Part shown: in pieces, positions 23,596-31,770 of the stretch
Layout: each line of letters starts with the position of its first letter
Numbering within the stretch: position 1 is the first letter of the stretch
Source of the DNA: Rhizobium sp. S152
Lineage (GTDB): Bacteria > Pseudomonadota > Alphaproteobacteria > Rhizobiales > Rhizobiaceae
DNA: 64,000 bases
NCBI RefSeq assembly: GCF_030380735.1
Contig: NZ_JAUDRZ010000004.1
Coordinates: forward strand, 186,001-250,000
Reading direction: 5' to 3'
Program-made: the position numbers and the translations under genes
The notes under the pieces: generated by a model
What the model saw: only the letters and a program-made list of their open reading frames with translations
Told to the model about the DNA's origin: nothing
Databases searched by the model: none

Positions 23596-24225
23596 ATGAC
23601 GACAGTGACGGTAACGGAGCAGGGCAACGCGACTTTGCCGAAAGAGGTGTTGGAGCATCTCGGAATCCGACCCGGCGAGGCGATCAGGATCGATCTGCTG
23701 CCAGATGGGCGCGCGGAACTCAAAGCAGCCAGGGGCAGCAGTTCCTGGCATGAACTCGGCGGCATGCTGAGGGGCAAGACCAACGGCAGGACGCTTTCGA
23801 TCGAGGAGATCAACGATGCCGGTGCCGAGGCGGGAACGGCCGGGATCGTTATCAAGGTCGATCCGTTTCCGTCGGATGATGAACTCAACGGCCTTTGGGT
23901 GGAAGCCTGGGGCGGTCATGAGGCGCGGGATTTCGGTAAGGTACTCGCTTGCAGTCTCACCCATCTCGGAGCTTACGAGGGCCCGCGTCTGGTAGGATTT
24001 GTCAACGTCGCGACGGATGGTGGTCTGCACGCATTTATTCTGGACACCTGCGTCACACCGGCCATGCGAGGGAAGGGGATCGCCACTATGTTGGTCGAGG
24101 AAGCGATACATGTTGCGCGAGACAGAGGCGCAACATGGCTGCATGTCGACTTTGAACCGCACCTGGCCTCATTTTATCGTGGTTGCGGTTTCAGATCGAC
24201 AGAAGCAGGTCTAATTCAGCTGTAG
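23596..24225 (+). CDS. AbrB-type antitoxin domain fused to GNAT acetyltransferase
   Basis: A 209-residue in-frame fusion. Residues 1-45 (MTTVTVTEQGNATLPKEVLE, then LGIRPGEAIRIDLLPDGRAE) are a SpoVT/AbrB swapped-hairpin DNA-binding domain. Residues 50-80 (GGMLRGKTNGRTLSIEEIND) are the usual tail of VapB-type AbrB antitoxins, which binds a toxin. Residues ~84-209 form a GNAT fold with the acetyl-CoA loop RGKGIATMLVEEA (158-170) and HVDFEPHLASFYRGCGF. The start at 23596 gives the standard AbrB N-terminus. It is divergent from the DUF2126 gene with about 150 bases between them. No separate PIN toxin follows. The domain arrangement is seen directly; any regulatory or antitoxin role is inference. 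Confidence 0.8.
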   Translation: MTTVTVTEQGNATLPKEVLEHLGIRPGEAIRIDLLPDGRAELKAARGSSSWHELGGMLRGKTNGRTLSIEEINDAGAEAGTAGIVIKVDPFPSDDELNGLWVEAWGGHEARDFGKVLACSLTHLGAYEGPRLVGFVNVATDGGLHAFILDTCVTPAMRGKGIATMLVEEAIHVARDRGATWLHVDFEPHLASFYRGCGFRSTEAGLIQL

Positions 24226-24259
24226 GACGGGCACGTAGCCCTCCGTATCGATGATCTCC

Positions 24260-25639
24260 TCATCCTCTGGCAAACGTCACCACTGCCTTAAGCCCCCGTC
24301 CATCGCCACCGGGACCGAGGTCGAGCGTGGCATTGAACAACCCGCAAATCTCCTCGACGATCGGCAATCCCAATCCCGCGCCGGGGGCGCCGGATTGGTC
24401 GGCGCGGGAGAAGCGGCGGCGGACCGTGTCGAGCTGGTCGGGCCGGATGCCGGGGCCGTTGTCTTCGACTTCAAGCAGGACGGCATCGTCGAGACCGCGG
24501 ATGCGGACGGTGACTTCGGCGCCATGGCCGGCATAGGCGATGGCATTGCCGGCGAGGTTGCGCAGGAGTTCGCCGATCAGAAGCGGTTCGGCGCGGATCA
24601 TCTCCTGCCCGTCGCCCTCGAAGCCGAGATCGATGCCGGCGGCGGATGCTATCGGAATGAGCTCGCCGGTGATCTCCTGGGCGATCGCGGTGAGGTCGAT
24701 GGCGGTCGCCGTCAGCGCCTCGCGTGAAGTGGCGGCGTCGATCTTTGCCATTAAGAGCAGCTGCGCCAGCACGCGTTCGGCGTGGGCCACGGCCTGGTCG
24801 CCCTTCAGCGCGACGGCCTGGGCATCTGAAAGCGAGGTGGCGCGGGCCGACAGCGCCAGCTGGGTGCGGATGATGGCGAGCGGGGTGCGCAACTGGTGGC
24901 TGGCATTGCCGGTGAAATTGCGCAGCGCGTCCAGCGCCTGTTCGAGCCGGATCATGAAGCCGTTGACGGTATCGACCAGCGGCTGCACTTCGCTCGGGAC
25001 GGATTGCTCGATCGGGTGCAGGTCATCGGGGCTGCGCTCGCCGATCGCGTCGCGCAGCTTGTAGAGCGGGCGCAGCGCCACCGTGACTGATATCCAGACG
25101 ATGATGGCGGCGCCGAGGATCATCACGGAGAGGCGCAGCGCCGAGCGCAGCAGGATGGCGCGGGCGAGCTGGCGGCGGGCGATGGTGGTTTCGGCGACGG
25201 TGACGGTGAAAGGCACCGAGCGGATGCCCGTCGAGGCCGAGCGGTTGAGGGTTGCGACACGGATCGGCTCGTTGCGGAAGCGATCGTCGGCGAAGACGGC
25301 GCCGTCCCCCTTCGTCTCCTTGATGACAGGCAGCGCCTGGTAGCCGGTGATGAACTGGCCGGGCGGGCCGTCGACGCGGTAGAAGACGCGGTCCTGTGCC
25401 GCGGATGTCAGCATTTCCAGCGCCACATAGGGAATGTCGACCTGGAGCGAACCATCCTCGGCAACCACGACGCGCTCGGCGATCGCCAGCGCCGAGCCGG
25501 CAAGCACGCGATCGGAGACGATGTTGGAGGTCTGCACGGCTTCGCGGTAGGTATCGGCGAGCGCCACGACGCCGATGACGGCGGTGGAGATCAGCAGCCA
25601 GAAGAGCAGCCGGCGGCGGAGCGAATAGGCTGCGGTCAT
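24260..25639 (-). CDS. Sensor histidine kinase, TctE-like
   Basis: A 459-residue inner-membrane kinase. A transmembrane helix near 10-28 is followed by a periplasmic domain (~30-160) of the type found in TctE-family sensors, then a second helix (~168-190) and a HAMP-like linker. The H box has His248 in NASHQLRTPLAIIRTQLALS, the N box LLRNLAGNAIAYAGHG, and the G boxes VEDNGPGIRPDQ and GAGLGLPIVEEI. Its start overlaps the response-regulator stop (ATGA), so the pair is co-transcribed. A tctCBA tripartite transporter lies about 6 kb to the right, the expected target of a TctDE system. The ligand is probably a di- or tricarboxylate but is not visible. Confidence 0.88.
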   Translation of the reverse strand: MTAAYSLRRRLLFWLLISTAVIGVVALADTYREAVQTSNIVSDRVLAGSALAIAERVVVAEDGSLQVDIPYVALEMLTSAAQDRVFYRVDGPPGQFITGYQALPVIKETKGDGAVFADDRFRNEPIRVATLNRSASTGIRSVPFTVTVAETTIARRQLARAILLRSALRLSVMILGAAIIVWISVTVALRPLYKLRDAIGERSPDDLHPIEQSVPSEVQPLVDTVNGFMIRLEQALDALRNFTGNASHQLRTPLAIIRTQLALSARATSLSDAQAVALKGDQAVAHAERVLAQLLLMAKIDAATSREALTATAIDLTAIAQEITGELIPIASAAGIDLGFEGDGQEMIRAEPLLIGELLRNLAGNAIAYAGHGAEVTVRIRGLDDAVLLEVEDNGPGIRPDQLDTVRRRFSRADQSGAPGAGLGLPIVEEICGLFNATLDLGPGGDGRGLKAVVTFARG

Positions 25640-26340
25640 GGCGCCTCGGGCGTGGCGGCGCCAGGCGCGGGCTCGGGCAGCTTGTCGAGATAGTAGCCGA
25701 TCCCACGCGCGGTCTTCACCGTCAGCCCATGCGGCGCCAGGCGCTTTCTCAGGCGGCTCACATACTGTTCGATGGCGTTGGCGGAGATGTCGTCGTCGAA
25801 GGCGGTGAGCGACTGGATGATCGCTTCCTTGGCGACGACCTTGCCGGCGCGCATGAAGAGGATTTCGAGCAGGCCGAGCTCGCGGGCGGGGATGTCGAGC
25901 GGTGTGCCGCCGGAGAAGAAGGCGCGCGAATTCAGATCGAGCGACAGGCCGCCGAAGCTGACTGTCGCCGAATGCAGGCCGGCCTGGCGTCGCAGGAGGA
26001 CGCGGACGCGGGCCTCGAATTCGGAGATGTCGAAGGGTTTGATCAGGTAGTCGTCGGCGCCGAGATCGAGACCCTTTACCCGCTCTTCGGGGGTGCCGCG
26101 CGCGGTGAGGATGAGGACGGCGGCCTGGTTCTGGCGGGCGCGCATGGCGCGCAGAACGTCGAGGCCGTCCATTTCGGGCAGGTTGAGATCGAGCACCACG
26201 AGGTCGAAGCTCTCCGCCGCCGTCACCGCATTGGCGGAAGCGCCGTCATTAACGACATCGACGGCATGGCCGGTGCCGCGCAGAATGGCCGACAGCCCGT
26301 CGGCCAGCGCGATATTGTCCTCCACCAGTAGAATGCGCAC
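25636..26340 (-). CDS. OmpR-family response regulator, TctD-like
   Basis: A 234-residue regulator. The receiver domain (1-115) carries the acidic pocket in LLVEDN, phospho-acceptor Asp51 in LVVLDLNLPEMDG, and the conserved Lys in DDYLIKPFDISE. A winged-helix OmpR DNA-binding domain follows (~125-222; ISANAIEQYVSRLRKRLAPHG and TARGIGYYL). The GTG at 26340 gives the standard start M-R-I-L-L-V-E-D; a TTG further upstream adds only eight unusual residues. It is the first gene of a two-gene unit with the sensor kinase. A direct repeat upstream of tctC at 31588 is a plausible binding site. Confidence 0.88.
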   Translation of the reverse strand: MRILLVEDNIALADGLSAILRGTGHAVDVVNDGASANAVTAAESFDLVVLDLNLPEMDGLDVLRAMRARQNQAAVLILTARGTPEERVKGLDLGADDYLIKPFDISEFEARVRVLLRRQAGLHSATVSFGGLSLDLNSRAFFSGGTPLDIPARELGLLEILFMRAGKVVAKEAIIQSLTAFDDDISANAIEQYVSRLRKRLAPHGLTVKTARGIGYYLDKLPEPAPGAATPEAP

Positions 26341-26411
26341 GGATGTTCCCTTGTCTTTTGTCAAAGACTACAGGGCGGGGTGGCGGATGTCACGGGTGCG
26401 TTGTCCCGGTT

Positions 26412-28262
26412 TCACTGCTGCGCGATCGCCTGCATCAGCCGGATGAAGCGCGGGTCGGAGCGGATGTTGTCGAGGTCGGAATCGTTGTCGAACCAGCCGA
26501 TCTGGTAGGAGGAGCTGTTCGGCAACAATTGCTCCAGCAGCTCGATGGCGCGGTCGGTATCGCCAAGCACGGCGTGGACGCAGACGGCGTTGTAGCGGGT
26601 GATGACGTCGTGCGGGTCAAGGGCGAGTGCGCGGTTGATCCATGCGAGTGCGCGGTCGCGGTCGCCGAGTTGGGCATAGGCGAGCGCTGCGCGGTGGATG
26701 GGGGCGGAGTTGCCGGGGTTCTGCTCGGCCGAGCGCTCGGCCCTCAGCGCTGCTTCGGCGGCCCACTTGCGGCCCTCTTCCCTGCGGCCGAGCGAGCCGT
26801 AAGCGGCGGTGAGCAGGATGGGGGAGACGTAGTCGTCGGCATAGAGCGAGGCGGCGCGCTCGAAATGCACGATGGCCGCTTCGAACTGGCCGCGCTTGAA
26901 CAGCCGGTGGGCGTAATGGAAGTTCGCCTCGAAGAGGTTGGGATCGAGCGCCAGCGCGCGGGCGAAATAGGGGTCGGCTTCCGCGTCGCGGCCGTCGTGG
27001 TGGAGCGCGATGGCTCGGGCGGCGTGGGCTTCGGCGAGATCGGGGTCGAGCGCCAGCGCCTTGTCGGTCATGTCGAGAATGTCCGATATCGGCAGCTCGG
27101 CGGCGTACCAGATGTAAAGCGCGGAATCGCAATCGGCGATGCCGGCATAGGCGCGGGCGTAGTTCGGGTCCAGCTCCACGGCCTTTGCGAACATTCGCCG
27201 CGCCAGAACGAGATAGGACATGGTCATCGAGCGGGCGAACTTTCGGCCCTTCAGATAGTAGGTATAGGCCTCGATATTGGTTGTCGGCTCGCTGCCGATC
27301 GCCTGGATTTCCTCCGGCCTGAGCTTGATCTTCAGCTGGCCGACGATGGCGTGGGCGATTTCGTCCTGGATCGCGAAGATGTCGGTCAGCTCGCGATCGT
27401 AGCGGTCGGCCCACAGGTGGTCCTCGCTGTCGGCATCGATCATCTGGGCGCTGATCCGGACGCGGTCGCCCGATTTGCGGACACTGCCCTGCAGGATGTA
27501 GCGAACAGAGAGTTCGCGCGCGAGCTGGCCGATCTTCACGGCGCGGCCCTTGTAGGTGAAGGTGGTGTTGCGCGGGGTGACGAAGAGGCCCGACACCTTC
27601 GACAGGTCGGTGATGATATCCTCCGTCAGCCCGTCGGAGAAGTACTCCTGATCGGGATCATCGCTCATGTTGGTGAAGGGCAGGACGACGATGGAGCGAT
27701 CCTCGGCGGGCGGCATGTCGGCGGTCGATGCGGTAGCAGCGCCTGGCTGGTCGAAGAGCACGGCATAGACATGCACCGCGTCGTCGACGGTTGCCAGCTG
27801 CTGGCGGCCGCGATCCTCGAAGTTCAGCTCCAGGCGTGTGCCGACATGGTCGCGCACCGAGGCGGACACCGCGATGCCGCCGGGATCGGCAATCGCCTCC
27901 AGGCGTGCGGCGACATTGACGCCATCGCCGAAGATATCGCCGTCCTCGACGATGACGTCGCCGAGATTGATGCCGATGCGGAAACGTATGGCGCGCTCGT
28001 CGGCCACGCCTTCGGCGGCGCGGGCCATGGCGCGCTGCATGTCGACGGCGCAGGCGACCGCATTGACGACGCTTGCGAACTCCACCAGCAGCCCGTCGCC
28101 CAGAAGCTTCACCAGGCGGCCGCTGTGGCGGATGATTGCCGGCTCGAGGATTTCGGTACGGTGATGGCTGAGTGCGGCCAGCGTCGCGGCCTCGTCAGCG
28201 CCCATCAGCCTCGAATAGCCCACGACATCGGCGGCAAGGATGGCTGTCAGTCGTCGCTGCAA
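26412..28262 (-). CDS. Class III adenylate/guanylate cyclase with TolB-like and TPR regions
   Basis: About 616 residues. The N-terminal class III cyclase domain has metal Asp12 (AADVVGYSRLMG), Lys52 and Asp56 (KLLGDGLLVEF), and Asn116/Arg120 (GDGVNVAARLE); the catalytic set looks complete. Residues ~185-315 form a periplasmic-TolB-like or CadC-like region (SIVVLPFTNMSDDPDQEYFS). The rest is a tetratricopeptide array (AYAGIADCD, ALDPDLAEAHAARAIALHHDG, AEANFHYAHRL-type repeats). Such multi-domain cyclases are numerous in rhizobia. A TTG at 28262, preceded by GGAGG, is preferred over a GTG at 28319 with no ribosome site. The signal sensed is unknown. It sits between the tct regulators and the rest of the locus. 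Confidence 0.88.
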   Translation of the reverse strand: MQRRLTAILAADVVGYSRLMGADEAATLAALSHHRTEILEPAIIRHSGRLVKLLGDGLLVEFASVVNAVACAVDMQRAMARAAEGVADERAIRFRIGINLGDVIVEDGDIFGDGVNVAARLEAIADPGGIAVSASVRDHVGTRLELNFEDRGRQQLATVDDAVHVYAVLFDQPGAATASTADMPPAEDRSIVVLPFTNMSDDPDQEYFSDGLTEDIITDLSKVSGLFVTPRNTTFTYKGRAVKIGQLARELSVRYILQGSVRKSGDRVRISAQMIDADSEDHLWADRYDRELTDIFAIQDEIAHAIVGQLKIKLRPEEIQAIGSEPTTNIEAYTYYLKGRKFARSMTMSYLVLARRMFAKAVELDPNYARAYAGIADCDSALYIWYAAELPISDILDMTDKALALDPDLAEAHAARAIALHHDGRDAEADPYFARALALDPNLFEANFHYAHRLFKRGQFEAAIVHFERAASLYADDYVSPILLTAAYGSLGRREEGRKWAAEAALRAERSAEQNPGNSAPIHRAALAYAQLGDRDRALAWINRALALDPHDVITRYNAVCVHAVLGDTDRAIELLEQLLPNSSSYQIGWFDNDSDLDNIRSDPRFIRLMQAIAQQ

Positions 28263-28483
28263 TGCGGCCTCCGGGCATGGGGAGCGAAAAGATGACGTAC
28301 GACGTCCTTCAGGGAACACATTAAGTGGACATTTTCCGAAAATATAGGCTGCTCCCTAATATTAACCGACGTGAATTGATCAGTCATAAGCAGTAACGAG
28401 CACTAATACGTTTTCCAGTATGGTCGGGATCTCGAGTAATCAATATTTTCTTCGGCGGAATAAACTTGGGGCCGAGAGTCGAT

Positions 28484-29536
28484 ATGCGCAGCGATGCGAA
28501 TTCCAGTTCGAATTACTACCCGCTCTTCGACTATCTGAGAATCATATTGTCGATCACCGTCATGCTCTCGCATGATGGGCTGATTTTCTGGAGCGATGGC
28601 GGAAATTTCGCGGTGCAGGTGTTCTTCGCGCTCAGCGGATGGCTGATCGGCGGCATGCTGATGGACGCTTCGAAGGCTGATCTCCCACGGTTCTATTTCA
28701 ACAGAGCGTTGCGCATCTGGGTGCCCTACTATCTCGCACTGGGCCTGCTGATCTGCGCGAGCCTCATGAAGGATACGCCGACGTCCAAATGGGTCGAGTT
28801 CGTCTTCTACAAGGCGACCTTCGTCTACAACCTCTTCGGCACTCGCCAGTTGACGGATTTCTGGAGCCTGATGCCGCTGGACGGAACGGGCAATCATTTC
28901 TGGAGCGTCAATGCCGAGGAGCAGTTCTATCTGCTCGTTCCGATACTGCTCGTGCTTATCGTGCCGCTCGGCCGATCCCTGTTGCTCTGGTTCCTGATCG
29001 CCGCGGCTGCCTGGTGGCTCGAAATCTATGCAAGCATCGTTTTCGGCGTTCTTGCGGCGGTACTGGCAAGAAAGGTCGGGCCGATCCACGCGTTTGCTCC
29101 CGCACGGGTCGTCTCTTTTGGCGGCGTGGTGGTTTTTTCCTCGGCTCTTGTCACCGGGATGGATTACTATGCCTGGGCCCCGCTGCTGGCGATCTGCATC
29201 GTGCTCTTGCTCGCAGTTCCCGGCAAGCCGACGCCCCTGGGTAAGTTTGTCGGCGGGATTTCCTACCCGCTGTATCTCAACCACTGGATCGGCGTTTTTG
29301 CTGGCCACGCCCTCATGGGGCCGTTCGGAATGCGGGACACGCCCGAGCGGCAGTTGCTGTCGGCGCTGCTCAACATCGGCATTGCGGCGGCATTATACTG
29401 GCTTGTCGACTGGCGTATCCTGGCGATGCGCAACGGCTGGTTCACGCCCGAACGCGGCAGAATGGCAATGTGGCTGGGTTACGGGGTGACGGGCACCGGT
29501 TTGATCGTCGGCCTGGCGCTGGCAAACCTTCCATAG
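28484..29536 (+). CDS. Membrane acyltransferase (acyltransferase 3 family)
   Basis: A 350-residue polytopic membrane protein. The typical N-terminal block of acyltransferase-3 enzymes is YYPLFDYLRIILSITVMLSH, with the catalytic-type histidine at its end, then VQVFFALSGWLIGG and FYFNRALRIWVPYY. FWSVNAEEQFYLLVPILL is the other family hallmark. About ten membrane helices can be read. Such enzymes O-acetylate or O-acylate surface polysaccharide, lipopolysaccharide or Nod-factor-like sugars at the inner membrane; no specific acceptor can be named. The ATG at 28484 is preferred to a TTG at 28466. It stands alone, in the opposite direction to the cyclase gene, with a less GC-rich upstream region. 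Confidence 0.85.
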   Translation: MRSDANSSSNYYPLFDYLRIILSITVMLSHDGLIFWSDGGNFAVQVFFALSGWLIGGMLMDASKADLPRFYFNRALRIWVPYYLALGLLICASLMKDTPTSKWVEFVFYKATFVYNLFGTRQLTDFWSLMPLDGTGNHFWSVNAEEQFYLLVPILLVLIVPLGRSLLLWFLIAAAAWWLEIYASIVFGVLAAVLARKVGPIHAFAPARVVSFGGVVVFSSALVTGMDYYAWAPLLAICIVLLLAVPGKPTPLGKFVGGISYPLYLNHWIGVFAGHALMGPFGMRDTPERQLLSALLNIGIAAALYWLVDWRILAMRNGWFTPERGRMAMWLGYGVTGTGLIVGLALANLP

Positions 29537-29581
29537 CGCCGATCCGGAGCGCTTGCATTCATTGCCAGGTCGCGCCCGCTC

Positions 29582-30664
29582 ATGCATGCTAGGCGCATGA
29601 GGAGACTTGCCCTGTTTGTGCTGCTTTGCGCCTTTCCCTGCATGGGTCGGGCGGACGAGGTGTTTTATCCGGCGCTTTCGGGCAAGGCGGATGCGCCCCG
29701 CCTCGTCGTCTATTCGTCGCTCGACGAACCACTGGCGCAGCCGATGATCCGCGGGTTCCAACAGGCCAATCCCGATGTCGCGGTGCGATACGAGGACATG
29801 CTGACGGGCGAGATCTACGACCGGATCGTGCGCGAGACCGATGCGGGAGAGAAGACCGCGGACTTCGCCTTTTCCTCGGCCATGGACCTGCAGGTGAAGC
29901 TTTCCAACGACGGCTATGCGCAGGTCAGCAACCTGCCGATGAGCGGCAGCTGGCCGAAATGGGCGAACTGGCGCAACACCGCCTATGCGCTCACCTTCGA
30001 GCCGGCCGTGTTCGTCTATCACAAGCCGAGCTTCGTGACCGAGCCGCCGCCGAGTTCGCGGGCGGAGTTCGTGGATTACCTGAAGCGCAAAGGCGATGCC
30101 ATCCACGGCCGGATCGGTACCTATGACATCGAACGATCAGGGGTCGGTTTCCTGTTCATGGCGCGCGACCAGGAGCAGTTCGGAGACATCTGGTCTGTCA
30201 TCGGCGCCATGGGAGCGGCGGGGGTGAAGCTCTATTCCACCAGTTCGGCGATTCTCGAGCGCGTGTCGGACGGGCGTTTCGTGCTCGGCTACAACATTCT
30301 CGGCTCCTACGCCGCCGATTGGGCCAAGCGCCATCCCGATGTCGGTATCGTGCTGCCCAAGGATTATACCGTCGTGATGTCGCGCATCGGGCTCGTGCCG
30401 CAGGCCGCCGCCGATCCGGAACTCGGCCGGCGGTATCTTTCCTTCTTCATGTCGCGCGAGGGTCAGACAATCATGGCGCGGGAGCTGCAGATCCCTGCCG
30501 TCAGCCCTGAAGTGGCAGGCGAGAATACGGCCAACACCATGCAGGCGCTGCTCGGCGCACAACTGCGGCCGGTCCCCGTCAGCCCCGGCCTGATGGTCTA
30601 TCTCGACCAGGTGAAGCGGGCGCGGCTGATCGCGCACTGGAACGAAGTTCTGCGCAGCCAGTAG
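29582..30664 (+). CDS. Periplasmic extracellular solute-binding protein
   Basis: About 360 residues with a signal peptide (MRRLALFVLLCAFPCMGRA, cleaved before DEVFY). The mature part follows the Fe3+/putrescine-type binding fold: LVVYSSLDEPLAQPMIRGFQ, VRYEDMLTGEIYDRI and GRFVLGYNILGSYA. It has no partner permease or ATPase here. In related genomes such lone binding proteins occur beside TctDE-type sensor pairs, which suggests, but does not prove, that it presents ligand to the sensor kinase or acts in the same transport system. ATG at 29582 or 29597 are both possible; the second begins exactly at the signal peptide. Confidence 0.82.
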   Translation: MHARRMRRLALFVLLCAFPCMGRADEVFYPALSGKADAPRLVVYSSLDEPLAQPMIRGFQQANPDVAVRYEDMLTGEIYDRIVRETDAGEKTADFAFSSAMDLQVKLSNDGYAQVSNLPMSGSWPKWANWRNTAYALTFEPAVFVYHKPSFVTEPPPSSRAEFVDYLKRKGDAIHGRIGTYDIERSGVGFLFMARDQEQFGDIWSVIGAMGAAGVKLYSTSSAILERVSDGRFVLGYNILGSYAADWAKRHPDVGIVLPKDYTVVMSRIGLVPQAAADPELGRRYLSFFMSREGQTIMARELQIPAVSPEVAGENTANTMQALLGAQLRPVPVSPGLMVYLDQVKRARLIAHWNEVLRSQ

Positions 30665-30704
30665 TGGTGCGCAAGCACGCGCTAAAGTTAATTTTTATTA
30701 GCCG

Positions 30705-30729
30705 GGAACGGTTTGCCTGTTCAAGCGTT
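30705..30729 (+). promoter_or_regulatory. EcfG-type general stress promoter
   Basis: GGAAC at 30705-30709, 16 bases, then CGTT at 30726-30729: an exact match to the promoter of the alphaproteobacterial general stress sigma factor EcfG/RpoE2. It lies about 45 bases before the start of the single-domain response regulator, in the same direction. Confidence 0.75.
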
Positions 30730-30775
30730 GAACAGCCGGGAGCAGACAAAGCTTCCGACCAACAGGGCTTCGTGC

Positions 30776-31168
30776 ATGAGAATTCTAATCGTCGAAGATG
30801 AGCTACTGATCGCGCTCGATCTCGAATCCATGGTGCTTGATCTTGGCCATGAGGTGGTCGGGACAGCGCGAAATGCAAAAGAGGCCCTGGAACTTGGCCG
30901 CGAAGCGGAAGTGGCGCTGGTCGATGTGCAACTGGCCGATGGCCCGACAGGTCCTTCGATCGCAGAGGCGCTATCCAGGGATCACGGCGTGACTGTCGTC
31001 TTCATCACCGGCAATCCGGAATTCGTGCGCGACAATCGCAGCGCCGTTGGTGTCGTATCGAAGCCGCACTGGCCGGCCAAGGTTGCGGAAGCGCTCGACT
31101 TTGCCGAAGCCACGCGCTTTGGCCGCACCCTGTCCAGCCCGCGCTACCTGACGCCGCTAATGGCTTGA
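30776..31168 (+). CDS. Single-domain response regulator (CheY-like receiver)
   Basis: A 130-residue stand-alone receiver. The acidic pair is in LIVEDELLIALDLE, the phospho-acceptor Asp50 in ALVDVQLADGPTG, the Thr/Ser switch in VFITGNPEF and the Lys in GVVSKPHWP. There is no output domain. An EcfG-type promoter immediately upstream suggests it is induced in the general stress response; several rhizobial single-domain regulators feed the PhyR-NepR-EcfG pathway. The start at 30776 gives the canonical M-R-I-L-I-V-E-D start. A hairpin with a T tract follows the stop. The cognate kinase is unknown. Confidence 0.85.
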   Translation: MRILIVEDELLIALDLESMVLDLGHEVVGTARNAKEALELGREAEVALVDVQLADGPTGPSIAEALSRDHGVTVVFITGNPEFVRDNRSAVGVVSKPHWPAKVAEALDFAEATRFGRTLSSPRYLTPLMA

Positions 31169-31192
31169 CCGTTTCTTTTGTTGACAGCAAAT

Positions 31193-31231
31193 CGGCCGCA
31201 GCGGGATTTCCGCGGGCGGCCGTTTCTTTTT
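31193..31231 (+). terminator. Rho-independent terminator
   Basis: An inverted repeat CGGCCGC/GCGGCCG (31193-31199 and 31216-31222) with an inner GCGG/CCGC pairing, followed by the T-rich run TTTCTTTTT. It ends the stress response-regulator transcript. Confidence 0.75.
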
Positions 31232-31250
31232 GAGATGCTCGATTTCCGAT

Positions 31251-31439
31251 CTAGCGGAAAGAGCAGGGGCGCTGAGCGTTTGAAAGCAATTCCTGCTTCG
31301 TCGCGAAGGATCCGAAGAGCGTTGTCAGGCGCTTTTCCTCGTCCTTGTCGAGGCGATGGCGGCGGGCGAATTCGCTCACGCTCCAAACCTGCCTCAGGCC
31401 GTCGTTTTCGATTTTCTGGATGTCAATGTGAGAACTCAT
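31251..31439 (-). CDS. Small conserved-looking protein of unknown function (62 aa)
   Basis: A 62-residue soluble protein rich in charged residues. WSVSEFARRHRLDKDEEKRL followed by TTLFGSFATKQELL looks like a small helix-turn-helix or DNA-binding-like helical bundle, but I do not recognise a named family. Support for its reality: a normal codon pattern, a sensible ATG, and an EcfG-type promoter 28-52 bases upstream on the same strand (31467-31491). It is convergent with the stress response regulator, so two probable stress genes end toward each other. Confidence 0.7.
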   Translation of the reverse strand: MSSHIDIQKIENDGLRQVWSVSEFARRHRLDKDEEKRLTTLFGSFATKQELLSNAQRPCSFR

Positions 31440-31466
31440 GGCGGCAACTCCCTCATACGCGACCGA

Positions 31467-31491
31467 AACGCTCGAGTTGCCCGCAAGTTCC
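31467..31491 (-). promoter_or_regulatory. EcfG-type general stress promoter (minus strand)
   Basis: Read on the minus strand, GGAAC (31491-31487), 16 bases, CGTT (31470-31467). Exact EcfG consensus and spacing, 28 bases upstream of the ATG at 31439. Confidence 0.75.
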
Positions 31492-31587
31492 CGGCCGCGA
31501 CGCTAAATTCGTACGTCTGGGTGGATTTCTTTCGGCTCTGCCAGATTAAGGCGAAAAAGTGACCGGAAATGCTGGATAAGCCGGCGA

Positions 31588-31606
31588 TGTCAGCTAAATG
31601 ACAGCT
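31588..31606 (+). promoter_or_regulatory. Candidate regulator binding site upstream of tctC
   Basis: TGTCAGCTAAATGACAGCT is two near-identical 8-mers (7 of 8 bases match) 11 bases apart, and it also contains TGTCA-N6-TGACA. An 11-base direct repeat is the usual spacing for OmpR-family regulators, so the TctD-like protein encoded at 25636 is the natural candidate. It lies about 165 bases before the tctC start. Inference only. Confidence 0.4.
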
Positions 31607-31770
31607 TGCTGTGGTCGGTTTCGGTAACTTCAACTCCGTGGAGGCGGACAGGTGAAGTGTCGGGAGGAGATTTGCATGGACGGCGGACGCATGACGTCCG
31701 GCCGCAGCGTCCTCCCGAATCCATCGAGAACAATGCGCGGTCCTCTGCCGCGCTCATGGAGGAGACGTTC

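Noticed and set aside
26343..28295. Plus-strand frame of 650 codons opposite the cyclase gene
   Set aside because: Shadow of the cyclase/TPR coding sequence; no protein motifs.
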